This document shows positions 7,241 through 15,918 of a stretch of 28,369 nucleotides of DNA, piece by piece. The DNA lies in assembly GCA_016721005.1 (NCBI GenBank), contig JADKJM010000010.1, forward strand, positions 1 to 28,369, in the 5' to 3' direction. A program made the position numbers and the translations under genes. The DNA comes from Flavobacteriales bacterium. Lineage in GTDB: Bacteria; Bacteroidota; Bacteroidia; Flavobacteriales_F; PHOS-HE28. The notes under the pieces were generated by a model, which was not told where the DNA came from, did no database searches, and saw only the letters and a list, made by a program, of their open reading frames with translations. The number at the start of each line of letters is the position of its first letter. Position 1 is the first letter of the stretch.

Positions 7241-8800
7241 ATGAGCCGACCAACCATCACGCGATCACTTTGGAGTTTCCTGCTCCTTTCCGGAGTCATG
7301 CAGACTTATGGACAAGGACCAGTGATCACCTTGACGCCAACCGACTACAACGGCTTCCAAGTGAGTTGTTTCGGGTTGAAGGACGGTGCGATCGACGCTA
7401 CGGTCACGGGAGGGACTGAACCCTACAGCTATGCATGGTCCAACGGGGCCACTACGGAAGACCTAGCGAACGTGCCAGCCGGATATTATGTGCTCCGCGT
7501 AAGCGATGCGAATAGTAACACGACCTCGTTGGACATCACTTTGGATCAGCCGATGCCATTGAAGATCGCCGTCGAACCGTTCAAGTATCCGAGCGGGGAG
7601 AACATCAGTTGCCATGAGTGCTTCAACGGGAGCATCGATGTGACCGTGTACGAGGGTGTGCCACCCTACACCTATGATTGGGGTGACGAGGTCTATTCAC
7701 AGGACCGGAGCGGCTTGGGTGCGATGAACTATCAAGTAGCAGTTACGGATGCGAATGGGTGCAACGCCAAGTCGGAACCGATGTTCCTCACCCAGCCAGA
7801 GCGGTCGGACTGGACGATGGAGGGGAACGCGAACACGATCCCTGGTACCCACTTCTTCGGGACCACGGACGAGAATGATGTGGTGTTCAAGAGCAACAAT
7901 AACGAGCGGTTACGTTTGAGATCAGATGGTACCATAAGCCTGCTCGGATCACAGCTTTCTGAAGGACCGCTATTTGTGACTGCGAATGGGGAATTGCGCG
8001 GTGGCGGAGGTGGTGAGTACCCGACATTACCTGTGGGATGCAGGGGATTGAGTGCCTTCGCGTATTGGAAGGTAACTGGGAATGCGTTCGAGCAACTATG
8101 TCCAGAAGACCATCCTGTGCTGGGGACATTGGTCAATCGCCCATTGGACATCATAACCAATGGTCAACAACGAATGCGCGTCAGCATACATGGTCGTGTT
8201 GGAATCGGACCTGCAGAGGAGGATCCAATCGAACAGTTCGAGGTCCATACCGCTGTTGAGCAAGGAGGGATTGGTCTCATCAACGACCGTTCGGATGCAA
8301 ACGCACGTGCACAAGTCGCGTTCAAGAAGGGTGCTGTAAGTCGGTGGATATTGGGCAATGACCTCCACTTTTCTGGTGCGCAGGACTTCTTCCTCTGGGA
8401 CGCCATGTCTGAATCCGCTCGGTTGATCGTGAATAGCGAAGGGAAGGTGGGCATTGGCACGGAGCCGCCCCAGAACCAGTCAATCTACCGGCTTTATGTT
8501 GCAGATGGCATTGCTACAAGGGATATCAAAGTGCAGCCTACCAATTGGCCGGATTATGTCTTTGATGAAGCATACGACCTTATGCCCCTTTCAGAACTGC
8601 GACGATTTCTCGATGTGAACGGCCACCTACCGGGAATTATGTCAGCCTCTCAGGTGGAAGCGGATTCGGGAGTGGAGCTTGGGGATGTGCAGACCCGATT
8701 GTTGAGAACTGTTGAGGAACAGGCGCTCTACATCCTGCAATTGGAGCAACGAATAACAGCACTTGAGCGGGTCATCAACCAACCTGACCGAAAGCCATGA
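7241..8800 (+). CDS. Secreted SprB-repeat / fibre-like protein
   Basis: 519 residues. A signal peptide covers about 1-25 (hydrophobic LWSFLLLSGVM, cleavage near YGQG). Residues about 32-105 and 116-186 are two SprB-type repeats (VSCFGLKDGAIDATVTGG, PYSYAWSNG, then ISCHECFNGSIDVTVYEG, PPYTYDWG), as in the gliding adhesin SprB. Residues 190-235 (WTMEGNANTIPGTHFFGTTD, ERLRLRSDG) match the trimeric fibre-like segment found in many Bacteroidota surface proteins, with a second GIGTEPP segment later. The C-terminus carries the matching tail (YDLMPLSELRRFLDVNGHLP) and a short coiled coil (LLRTVEEQALYILQLEQRIT). No T9SS sorting domain is evident. The ATG of the next gene overlaps its stop (ATGA), so it heads a three-gene operon. 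A role as surface adhesin or scaffold is inferred. Confidence 0.8.
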   Translation: MSRPTITRSLWSFLLLSGVMQTYGQGPVITLTPTDYNGFQVSCFGLKDGAIDATVTGGTEPYSYAWSNGATTEDLANVPAGYYVLRVSDANSNTTSLDITLDQPMPLKIAVEPFKYPSGENISCHECFNGSIDVTVYEGVPPYTYDWGDEVYSQDRSGLGAMNYQVAVTDANGCNAKSEPMFLTQPERSDWTMEGNANTIPGTHFFGTTDENDVVFKSNNNERLRLRSDGTISLLGSQLSEGPLFVTANGELRGGGGGEYPTLPVGCRGLSAFAYWKVTGNAFEQLCPEDHPVLGTLVNRPLDIITNGQQRMRVSIHGRVGIGPAEEDPIEQFEVHTAVEQGGIGLINDRSDANARAQVAFKKGAVSRWILGNDLHFSGAQDFFLWDAMSESARLIVNSEGKVGIGTEPPQNQSIYRLYVADGIATRDIKVQPTNWPDYVFDEAYDLMPLSELRRFLDVNGHLPGIMSASQVEADSGVELGDVQTRLLRTVEEQALYILQLEQRITALERVINQPDRKP

Positions 8801-11142
8801 ACTGGCTTATGAGTTGCCGTCGTGCCCTACGGGCTGGTGCGTTGCTTCTGGCATTGACTCCTCAATTGGCATCTGGCCAACTTGTAACATTGGAAGGGCG
8901 CGATTTCATGCTGGACGGATCGGTATTCTATCCACTTGTAATGAACTATACCATTACGTTCGCTAGCAACACTTACGGGTCGGGTACCGATATTTATATA
9001 TCACCTGATGGAGGTTATGATCGAGGCGTAGGGGGTGAGCTAGAGTGCGCTTCAGTTGGGGAGTGTAATGCGCAACTGCGTTTGCATTTCCAAAAACTGG
9101 TCAGCATGGGATTCAACACGATTCGACTGATCGGTGCCCAAGCCAAGATGCGCGCAGCAGGCTCGCGACAGTTCCTATTGTCGGTCAGGCATAATACCAA
9201 TTCGTGGGCAGACCCGAGCTATTCCTTAGTGATTGAGACACCAAGTGGATTCGTGCTGGGGGCTTCGGATCAGTATTTTGCGTCTCTGAGGAATTTCATT
9301 GGTGTTGCTGATGACGAAGGACTCAAGGTAATTTTGCTGGTTGCTGGGGGGGAGCCACCTCCTACGTGGAACGCCTTCTGGGACTGGAATTCGGTGGATC
9401 GTTACGCGCATTTCTTGGAAAGGCTGGGACAGGAGCTTGCCATGGAACCGGGCTTGTTGGCCTATGATCTATGGAATGAACCTGGTTGGACTGCTCGCGG
9501 CCAAGGGAATTATGACAATTGGTCTAAATCTGACGTGTGTGATATCTCTGCGCGCTGGTACGATAGTATTAGGCTACATGATGCCGACCACTTGATAACC
9601 GTAGGTGGATGTAATGTCGACGATATGGAGCATTGGGACCCAAGTGTGATCAAGCTGGATTTTTGGTCCCCCCACCTCTATCCGCAACCAGCCATTAGCG
9701 GACTGAGCAATACAATGAACAGATATTACTCGCGATTGTGTTGGATCGGCAGGAACTCACCTATGCCATTTCTCATAGGTGAGACCGGCTTTAGTGCGGA
9801 GGAAGATTCAGATGACAATTTGGATGCACCGGGCAATGAGCATCTAGACGCGGATCCGGCGCATCATCAACTACCTTGGATGCACGGAACCGCTTGGGCC
9901 GTGTGCGAGGACGAGCAAGCTGAGTTTGCGATCGCCAGCATGGACGCAACGCGTTATTATTTGGGATCTGGCTATTCGTGGTGGACATTTCAAAATGGAA
10001 GGGCAGCGAATCTCAGTTCAGGACCTGATGCCTACAAGGAGAATTTCTACGGATTGCTGAAATATGGTGGTGCGCCTTGTGCAACATGTCCTGGTGGGCT
10101 GACTCCCTGGGCTGACAAGCAGGCAGTTCAAGCTTTTACGAACTATGTACTTCCTGCACCTCCTGCGAGTATTGGGACGCCTCCGAGCTCCTATTCGAAT
10201 TGGTCGATGAACAGTGGGCCACTCTTGACGACCATATATCTACGTGATCAGCATGGCCGACCAATTGCTGATGCCGCTGTGAAGAGCATTCAGGAGATTG
10301 AAACAATTCATCACACGGCAGGATACAACATCCACTCGATCTTCACTTCTGATGCGAATGGTCGGGTTGAAATTAGAAGGGGTCATGCACCTTCCGGGTA
10401 TCTTCTGAAGAGGGTCTTATTGGACATATTCTCCCAAGGAGCGAAAACGATTCGTTATGTAGCACCTCAGCTGCTTGTGTGGAATCCACCAGCACTAGTG
10501 CAGGTTTGGCCTGAAGAAATGGTCATTGATATTTTCCGATCGCCGCTCAAGTATGAATTGAACATAGTAGGACAAAGTATTGCTTGCGGACTAGGGTCGA
10601 ATGTTGATTTGTATGCCTGGGATAGAATATCATTGTCGAGTGTCGTTGTAGAACAAGACGGCGAAGCGGGAGGGGAAGTGTTGTTCAGGGCACGGCGGGA
10701 AATACATGTTCACGGTGAATTTCATGCGGAGGTGGGTTCAGAGGTACATATCTATCCCGATCGGGTATTTCCAAAGTGCGAAGTGGGAATAGGAATGGAT
10801 TGGATCGCACAACCAGAAACGGGATTAATGTCAGAATTGGACGATAGTCCCAAGGCACGAACAGGGGAGGTTGAATTGACTTTCTCGAAGGATCAGGTGA
10901 GTCCGTCCCTTACTGTGCGACCTAACCCTGGTGTGTTTGTAATAGAGGTTGACATTCAGAATGTCTGGGGAGAGGCGTTACTGGAGATTTTGGATCCAGT
11001 TGGCCGCGTGCTCAGGAGTGAAATGGTTAGGTCGGGTATTGTTTCGATCGGTATTGGTGGATTGGCAGAGGGGCAGTACTATGCGAGACTATCGGATGCC
11101 GGGAGATTACTTGTTGCACCTTTTCAAGTTAGCAGACGATGA
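8797..11142 (+). CDS. Secreted GH5-like glycoside hydrolase with T9SS sorting domain
   Basis: 781 residues. Signal peptide about 1-27 (ALLLALTPQLASGQ). Residues about 30-450 look like a clan GH-A (beta/alpha)8 barrel: FQKLVSMGFNTIRLIG (strand/helix after the N-terminus), AYDLWNEPGW with the NEP acid/base Glu at 228, SPHLYP with His 293, and MPFLIGETGF with the probable nucleophile Glu 329. Thus it probably hydrolyses a beta-linked polysaccharide such as mannan or glucan; substrate unknown. Residues about 465-560 look like a carboxypeptidase-regulatory-like beta sandwich (LRDQHGRPIADAAVKSI, SDANGRVEIRRG), then a short Gly-rich beta segment, and residues about 705-781 form a T9SS type A sorting domain (LTVRPNPGVFVIEV ... 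EGQYYARLSDAG). Overlaps its neighbours by four bases at both ends. Base composition is more AT-rich than the ribosomal genes. Confidence 0.8.
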   Translation: MNWLMSCRRALRAGALLLALTPQLASGQLVTLEGRDFMLDGSVFYPLVMNYTITFASNTYGSGTDIYISPDGGYDRGVGGELECASVGECNAQLRLHFQKLVSMGFNTIRLIGAQAKMRAAGSRQFLLSVRHNTNSWADPSYSLVIETPSGFVLGASDQYFASLRNFIGVADDEGLKVILLVAGGEPPPTWNAFWDWNSVDRYAHFLERLGQELAMEPGLLAYDLWNEPGWTARGQGNYDNWSKSDVCDISARWYDSIRLHDADHLITVGGCNVDDMEHWDPSVIKLDFWSPHLYPQPAISGLSNTMNRYYSRLCWIGRNSPMPFLIGETGFSAEEDSDDNLDAPGNEHLDADPAHHQLPWMHGTAWAVCEDEQAEFAIASMDATRYYLGSGYSWWTFQNGRAANLSSGPDAYKENFYGLLKYGGAPCATCPGGLTPWADKQAVQAFTNYVLPAPPASIGTPPSSYSNWSMNSGPLLTTIYLRDQHGRPIADAAVKSIQEIETIHHTAGYNIHSIFTSDANGRVEIRRGHAPSGYLLKRVLLDIFSQGAKTIRYVAPQLLVWNPPALVQVWPEEMVIDIFRSPLKYELNIVGQSIACGLGSNVDLYAWDRISLSSVVVEQDGEAGGEVLFRARREIHVHGEFHAEVGSEVHIYPDRVFPKCEVGIGMDWIAQPETGLMSELDDSPKARTGEVELTFSKDQVSPSLTVRPNPGVFVIEVDIQNVWGEALLEILDPVGRVLRSEMVRSGIVSIGIGGLAEGQYYARLSDAGRLLVAPFQVSRR

Positions 11143-12794
11143 GCAAATATCAATGCCTCATTATTGTCGGTTGTGCTCTTATCACCTCGATGGCGAGAGC
11201 GCAAAGTTTGCAATGGCTGACGCACTTCGGAAATGACTCTCAGGGGTACAATTCGGGCTATGCCTTGGAATCTGGAGCGAATGGAACAATTTTCTGCGCC
11301 GGAAGAGTTGCCGGGCCGACAATGGATTTCTCTGGAGAGGAAATCACCGTATCAGGCTGCTCCGATGCTGTACTTCTGAAAATGGACTGCGACGGCAACA
11401 TACTTTGGGTGCGACATTGCGGTGGAACGTGTTCGTCTACGGATACAGAGACGGGTGAACTGGTTGCATACAATTCTGCCACCGGGACCTGCATTATGGC
11501 GGGTAACTACATGACGACCGCCGATTTCTGTGGGACAACACTTCCTGTTTCCGATTGTGGAGAGCAGATCAATATGTTCGTTGCGTCGTTCGACTCTGAT
11601 GGGAACTGCAACTGGGTTGCTAGCGCCCAGGGGAAGGCGATTCGCCCGCTCAAGGTGTTGTTCGGAAGCTCAGAAGTTCTCGTCTTCGGAGATGGTGAAT
11701 TGTACAATACAACTTTCGACGAAACTCCGCCTGTTAGTATTCCATCCGGGGCCTTCATTGCTCATTACTCCATGGAAGGGGAACTCATGGGTGTTCAACG
11801 AATCATGAAGTATGGGGATGTACAGGATGCGGAATGGTTAAGCGGCGACTTAGTCCTAGCTGGTAATTTCAATGGGCTTGATTCGTTGTTTGATATTTCG
11901 CTGAACGGAAGTTCGGCATTATCCGATGGCTTCGTTGCATTGGTGAGCGCCACGGGTACTATTCAATGGGTGGAGGAGTTGAGGTCCGATAGCGCCGTTG
12001 TCGTGTTTGATACGGAGATCTATGGAGGACATGTACAAGTATCCGGCTTGTTCTGGGATAACATGGTGGTGGGAGAGGACACTCTCGATTCGCCGGGTTC
12101 GACTCAAGCGGTCTTCCTTGTCCAGTTCTCGGTGGAAGGTGACCTTGAGTGGATGCAGCAGATCAACAGCCCCGTGGAGGTAGCCATGCGCGATCACGAA
12201 GTGGATGCGATGGGAAATGCCTATGTCTTGGGTTTTTTCCAGGATACGTTAGCGTGCGGAACATATTCGACGAAGGCTGGATCTACCCGAGAGATCTATG
12301 TCGCCCGGTTTGATTCATTGGGCAGTATTAGTGCGCTGATCCGTGGCGGTCGGACCCGGTCCTCTGGACCCTCGGGGATATTATTAGCTGGTGGGACGGT
12401 TACCATTGCGTCCAACTTTGACTCGACCTTGGTGTTCGGTGAATCGCCCACATACGTCTCAGGGACCGGCGCTGTTGATGTCTTTGTCGCAAAGTTCGAC
12501 AGTATCGTCGGATTCACTGGACCACAACCCATCGCCGGAGGCGAGGGTTCCCTTATGATCCATGTCAATTCGGATCAGGGGACGTGCCGGGTGGAATTGC
12601 CATCGTCTATCGCAGTTGGTGAGTCATTTGTGCTGAGTATAGTCGATGCCGCCGGAAGATCGATCCAACAAACTCCTTTGGTGATCGGGGATGATCGGGT
12701 TCGCGTGAATATTCCTGCACAGCCAAGAGGTATATATCAGGTGGAGTTGACCGACGGCCGTAGTAGATACGTGGGAAGAATCCACTTCGAATAG
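11139..12794 (+). CDS. Secreted beta-propeller (SBBP-like) repeat protein with T9SS sorting domain
   Basis: 551 residues. Signal peptide about 1-22 (CLIIVGCALITSMARAQ). The body consists of repeats in which a DxxLxxxDxxGNxxW pattern recurs: SDAVLLKMDCDGNILWVRHC, MFVASFDSDGNCNWVASA, DGFVALVSATGTIQWVEEL, AVFLVQFSVEGDLEWMQQ, IYVARFDSLGSISAL, DVFVAKFDS. This fits the SBBP-type/beta-propeller proteins common among Bacteroidota cargo. The last 80 residues form a T9SS type A sorting domain (VDAAGRSIQQTPL ... PRGIYQVELTDGRSRYVGR). It is the last gene of the operon begun at 7241; its ATG overlaps the preceding stop. No enzymatic motif was seen; binding or display is the likely role. Confidence 0.8.
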   Translation: MSKYQCLIIVGCALITSMARAQSLQWLTHFGNDSQGYNSGYALESGANGTIFCAGRVAGPTMDFSGEEITVSGCSDAVLLKMDCDGNILWVRHCGGTCSSTDTETGELVAYNSATGTCIMAGNYMTTADFCGTTLPVSDCGEQINMFVASFDSDGNCNWVASAQGKAIRPLKVLFGSSEVLVFGDGELYNTTFDETPPVSIPSGAFIAHYSMEGELMGVQRIMKYGDVQDAEWLSGDLVLAGNFNGLDSLFDISLNGSSALSDGFVALVSATGTIQWVEELRSDSAVVVFDTEIYGGHVQVSGLFWDNMVVGEDTLDSPGSTQAVFLVQFSVEGDLEWMQQINSPVEVAMRDHEVDAMGNAYVLGFFQDTLACGTYSTKAGSTREIYVARFDSLGSISALIRGGRTRSSGPSGILLAGGTVTIASNFDSTLVFGESPTYVSGTGAVDVFVAKFDSIVGFTGPQPIAGGEGSLMIHVNSDQGTCRVELPSSIAVGESFVLSIVDAAGRSIQQTPLVIGDDRVRVNIPAQPRGIYQVELTDGRSRYVGRIHFE

Positions 12795-12806
12795 TAAGTC
12801 TCCGGA

Positions 12807-12821
12807 TCTTGCGCGGCAAGA
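12807..12821. terminator. Small hairpin between convergent genes
   Basis: TCTTGC (12807-12812), loop GCG, GCAAGA (12816-12821), in the 45-base gap between two convergent genes. It has no T-tract, so a termination role is only suggested by position. Confidence 0.35.
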
Positions 12822-12839
12822 CCCATGGGTGATGCACAC

Positions 12840-14756
12840 TCATTGGGCAATCGAATGGGCCAGCGAATGCTGCCTCCAGCGTTTACGAACTAACCTGAAA
12901 TTAGAGATCGTACAACTCTGCAACGATGGATTTGTCAACCGGAATTCATGCGTAGATCCTGCTTTCACTGGTGGTAATCGTAGGTGGATTTCTTCTAGGC
13001 CGCCATCAAGTTCTTCCTGCCTCGTTCGAACCAAACTGTCCGAATCCCATTGGTCGTACACAAGTGCCAACCTGCTGGGCTCAGTGCCCTGAACCTGCAC
13101 GATCATGCTAAGCACGTATTCATCTAGGAGGGCATCTTCTGGCGGTAGGGGTAGACTTAAGATCACCATGGGTTGCTTGGTTGTTGCCAAACACCATTTC
13201 TCGTCAGGGTCTGCGCAATGGACCGTATCCATGTTGAGGATGACCTCCCTTACATCGGTGTGGGGGGAGACGAGGGTGTCGATCACCGCTTCACGGCGCG
13301 CACTGGATCTACGAAAAGCGAAGAGTTCGTAGTACACCCCTCTGATGACCTTGTGGCCATGTGTTGGCTCGGCCATGACCACAAGTTCAAGGTTTTCGTC
13401 GTGCCAAAGCGAATCAAATGGAATTCCGCTTTCGTTCGGGCCGAGTTCGTTGTCCCAGAACATAATGTCGCCTGGGCGCATTCGTTGGCTCAGGCCCTCG
13501 TAGCCGTATGTCATCTCATAGCGTGTGTTATCAAACGGATCTACATCCGCACAAATAGCCATGAAGGGATGCGTGGTGAAGAGCTTCGCGCCAGAATTCA
13601 AATGCGGCAGGATGATCTCGCCAACATCACGAAGTGCCTGTTCGTCACTGTTCGCCTTTATGGGGAGCATTTGACGGTCATAGAAGTCAATTGTACCCCA
13701 AGCGATCAACCCGACCGATAACAGCATTGTTGGACGGGTTGCCCGAAACCAGGCCGGTGCGGATATGATGAGCACCCTGGGCAGCACATATGCACCAACG
13801 AGGGCTGCTAGGGGGACGGCAGTGGACACCACGCGTAGTATGCCGGCACTGCCTTTTATGCCCAACCCCCAGAGTGTCATATGAATCCCAAGAATCGATA
13901 TGACCGGTAATGCACAGAGGATCATGATCATATCCGTCGTGCGACGATTCATTGGATCTTTCCAGCGTAGATATGGCCAGGACAGAAGCGCCAGAAGAAA
14001 GAAGACCATCAATGGTCGGCCGGTGATGTTATCCAAGCCGCGAACGAACATCCATGGGTCTCCTGACCCGTAAATGCTTGGACCATTGTCATATGGATCG
14101 GAGTGGACGTACCAATTGAAGTCATCGAAGACCGCCCAGCCTATCAGGGCGTATATGATCCAGCCCGTCCCTAGCAACGGAAGCAGGCGCCATCGTTTGG
14201 CGAGTGCCAGCCAAGCGGCAGCGAACGGCAGGAAGGCAACGAATTCTGGACGAGCAAAAGGCAGGAACGAGGCAACAATTGTCCCCCCCAAGTATCGCCG
14301 TGAATGGAACAGTGCAACAGCAACCACAGTTAGCGTTCCGAATAAGGGCTCGGTCATTCCTGCCAAGATCATCAGAACATAAAGCGGGGCGAGCAAGAGG
14401 AAGATAGGATACGCGAACATCGCAAATGGGCCAGCGAGCCTTGTGATGCGGATGGTGAAGAGCACTGCAACCAATGCCGCAGTAATGTTGAAGAGGACAA
14501 CACCATGCATCCCCAGTTGCGCAAAGGGTGAGGCTAGCAGAATGAAAAGAGGCTTGCCCCAATGATCCAGTAACAATTGCGGATGCGCCCACGACCAGCG
14601 CGCCAAGAGATAATGATTCACCCCATCGCCGCGTTCGATGATGGCTCCAGCCGTTAGGCTGAAGTAGAAAATGACCCCAAGCAAGATGGCCGCAAGACCG
14701 ATCGCGGCAAACCCGACCCCTCGTGTGGTCGTTGAACTCTCGCCCCAGATTCGCAT
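12840..14756 (-). CDS. GT-C-like polytopic membrane glycosyltransferase candidate
   Basis: 638 residues. The first 370 or so hold about ten membrane segments (AAIGLAAILLGVIFYFSL, VLFNITAALVAVLFTI, IFLLLAPLYVLMILAGM, VFFLLALLSWPYL and others). The first loop after TM1 contains ERGDGVNHYLLARWSW, an acidic pair of the sort that is catalytic in GT-C (PMT/ArnT-like) lipid-linked sugar transferases, and GKPLFILLASPFAQLG follows as in that class. Residues about 375-638 are a soluble domain (HTDVREVILNMDTVHC, beta-rich near the end) with no family I recognise. It may add sugars to a lipid or secreted protein in the periplasm. Convergent with the secreted-protein operon, and 447 bases from pyrH on the other side. 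Confidence 0.65.
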   Translation of the reverse strand: MRIWGESSTTTRGVGFAAIGLAAILLGVIFYFSLTAGAIIERGDGVNHYLLARWSWAHPQLLLDHWGKPLFILLASPFAQLGMHGVVLFNITAALVAVLFTIRITRLAGPFAMFAYPIFLLLAPLYVLMILAGMTEPLFGTLTVVAVALFHSRRYLGGTIVASFLPFARPEFVAFLPFAAAWLALAKRWRLLPLLGTGWIIYALIGWAVFDDFNWYVHSDPYDNGPSIYGSGDPWMFVRGLDNITGRPLMVFFLLALLSWPYLRWKDPMNRRTTDMIMILCALPVISILGIHMTLWGLGIKGSAGILRVVSTAVPLAALVGAYVLPRVLIISAPAWFRATRPTMLLSVGLIAWGTIDFYDRQMLPIKANSDEQALRDVGEIILPHLNSGAKLFTTHPFMAICADVDPFDNTRYEMTYGYEGLSQRMRPGDIMFWDNELGPNESGIPFDSLWHDENLELVVMAEPTHGHKVIRGVYYELFAFRRSSARREAVIDTLVSPHTDVREVILNMDTVHCADPDEKWCLATTKQPMVILSLPLPPEDALLDEYVLSMIVQVQGTEPSRLALVYDQWDSDSLVRTRQEELDGGLEEIHLRLPPVKAGSTHEFRLTNPSLQSCTISNFRLVRKRWRQHSLAHSIAQ

Positions 14757-15203
14757 AGCTTCGGAAGTTCGGCCAAGCTAAGACCAGCGTGGTGTTATCA
14801 CCTCTTTCGTGCGGTGAGATGGTCATTGAGTCGTTAAGTAGTAACCTAAAATAGGATCCGAAGAACCTTCAATTGGTTGTTAGTTCGGTGGATCCCGGCT
14901 TCGACATGATCATTTATACTCCTTCCCCATCCACAGCGCTCAAACTTCCAGTGCTCGCCGCTTCCTTCAGATCCCGCGTCGCCGTTGCGGTGGAGATCCT
15001 TGGGTAGAAGGTCATACTCCCGGCGTTGGAAAGCACGTGAGGCGTTCCCTTGGTGTTCCAACGCGTGGAGGAAACCTGACACGCGATCTCCGGGGGTCTG
15101 ACAGGATCCGTTGAGGAGAGCACTTCGGCCAAGGCATCCTGAGCCGCTCCTTTTTCGTTGCTTTGGCCCCGCCGGATGGATCCTCCGGACCGCTCCGCGA
15201 ATC
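14757..15203. other. Intergenic region before pyrH
   Basis: 447 bases with no convincing gene. Open frames exist on the minus strand (14914-15132, 14846-15211), but they match no family and overlap each other. Near pyrH there is TTGCTTTG at about 15159-15166, one mismatch from the TAnnTTTG -7 box, and a hairpin CCGGA (15172-15176) / TCCGG (15184-15188) 15 bases before the pyrH start, which could affect its translation. The region may be a decayed gene remnant. Confidence 0.45.
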
Positions 15204-15918
15204 ATGGCCAACCCCTACAAGCGCATCCTCCTGAAGCTCTCCGGCGAAAGCCTGATGGGCGACCAAGCGTACGGTATCGACAGTGTGCGCTTGGACCACT
15301 ATGCGAGTGAGATCAGCGCGATCGTGAAGACTGGCGTCCAAGTGGCGATCGTGATCGGCGGCGGGAATATCTACCGGGGGATGCAGGCCGAAGGGAACGG
15401 CATCGACCGGGTGCAAGGTGATCACATGGGCATGCTGGCCACCATGATCAACTCCTTGGCCTTGCAAAGCGCTTTGGAACACAAGGGCCACAACACGCGG
15501 TTGCTCAGCGCGATCAAGATGGACACCATCGCCGAGCCATTCATTCGCCGGCGCGCGGTGCGGCACTTGGAGAAAGGTCGCGTGGTGATCTTCGGAGCAG
15601 GCACGGGCAATCCCTACTTCACCACGGACACCGCGGCCAGCTTGCGCGCGATCGAGATCGAGGCGAACGTGATCCTGAAGGGAACGCGTGTAGATGGCAT
15701 CTACACCGCCGATCCGGAAAAGGACAAGACCGCGACGAAGTACGACCGGATCTCCTTTACCGAGGTGTATTCGAAAGGGCTTGAACGTGATGGACATGAC
15801 CGCCTTCACCCTTTGCCGGGAGAACAAGCTGCCCATCCTCGTCTTCGACATGAACAAGCCCGGCAACCTTGGTCGATTGATGGCCGGCGAGCAAGTGGGC
15901 ACTTTGGTGGAAGGCTAA
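15204..15918 (+). CDS. pyrH: UMP kinase, one frameshift
   Basis: Starts MANPYKRILLKLSGESLMG, the amino-acid-kinase fold UMP kinase that makes UDP from UMP. Visible motifs: KLSGESL with Lys 11, VIGGGNIYRG (51-59), GDHMGMLATMINSLALQ (72-88), FGAGTGNPYFTTDTAA (130-144) and DGIYTADPEKD. The frame shifts at codon 191 or so, at AAAGGG (15774-15779), one base too many; the other frame continues KGLNVMDMTAFTLCRENK and LPILVFDMNKPGNLGRLM and ends GEQVGTLVEG at 15918. The restored length is 237, normal for PyrH. Since pyrH is essential, the extra base is most likely a sequence error. In the uncorrected frame the protein would run to 15977 with an unrelated tail. Confidence 0.93.

Noticed and set aside
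14846..15211. Minus-strand open frames before pyrH
   Set aside because: Two overlapping frames, neither with a family match or clear start; possibly remnants, but not supportable as genes.
15012..15902. 296-residue minus-strand open frame
   Set aside because: Antisense to pyrH; no recognisable domain.
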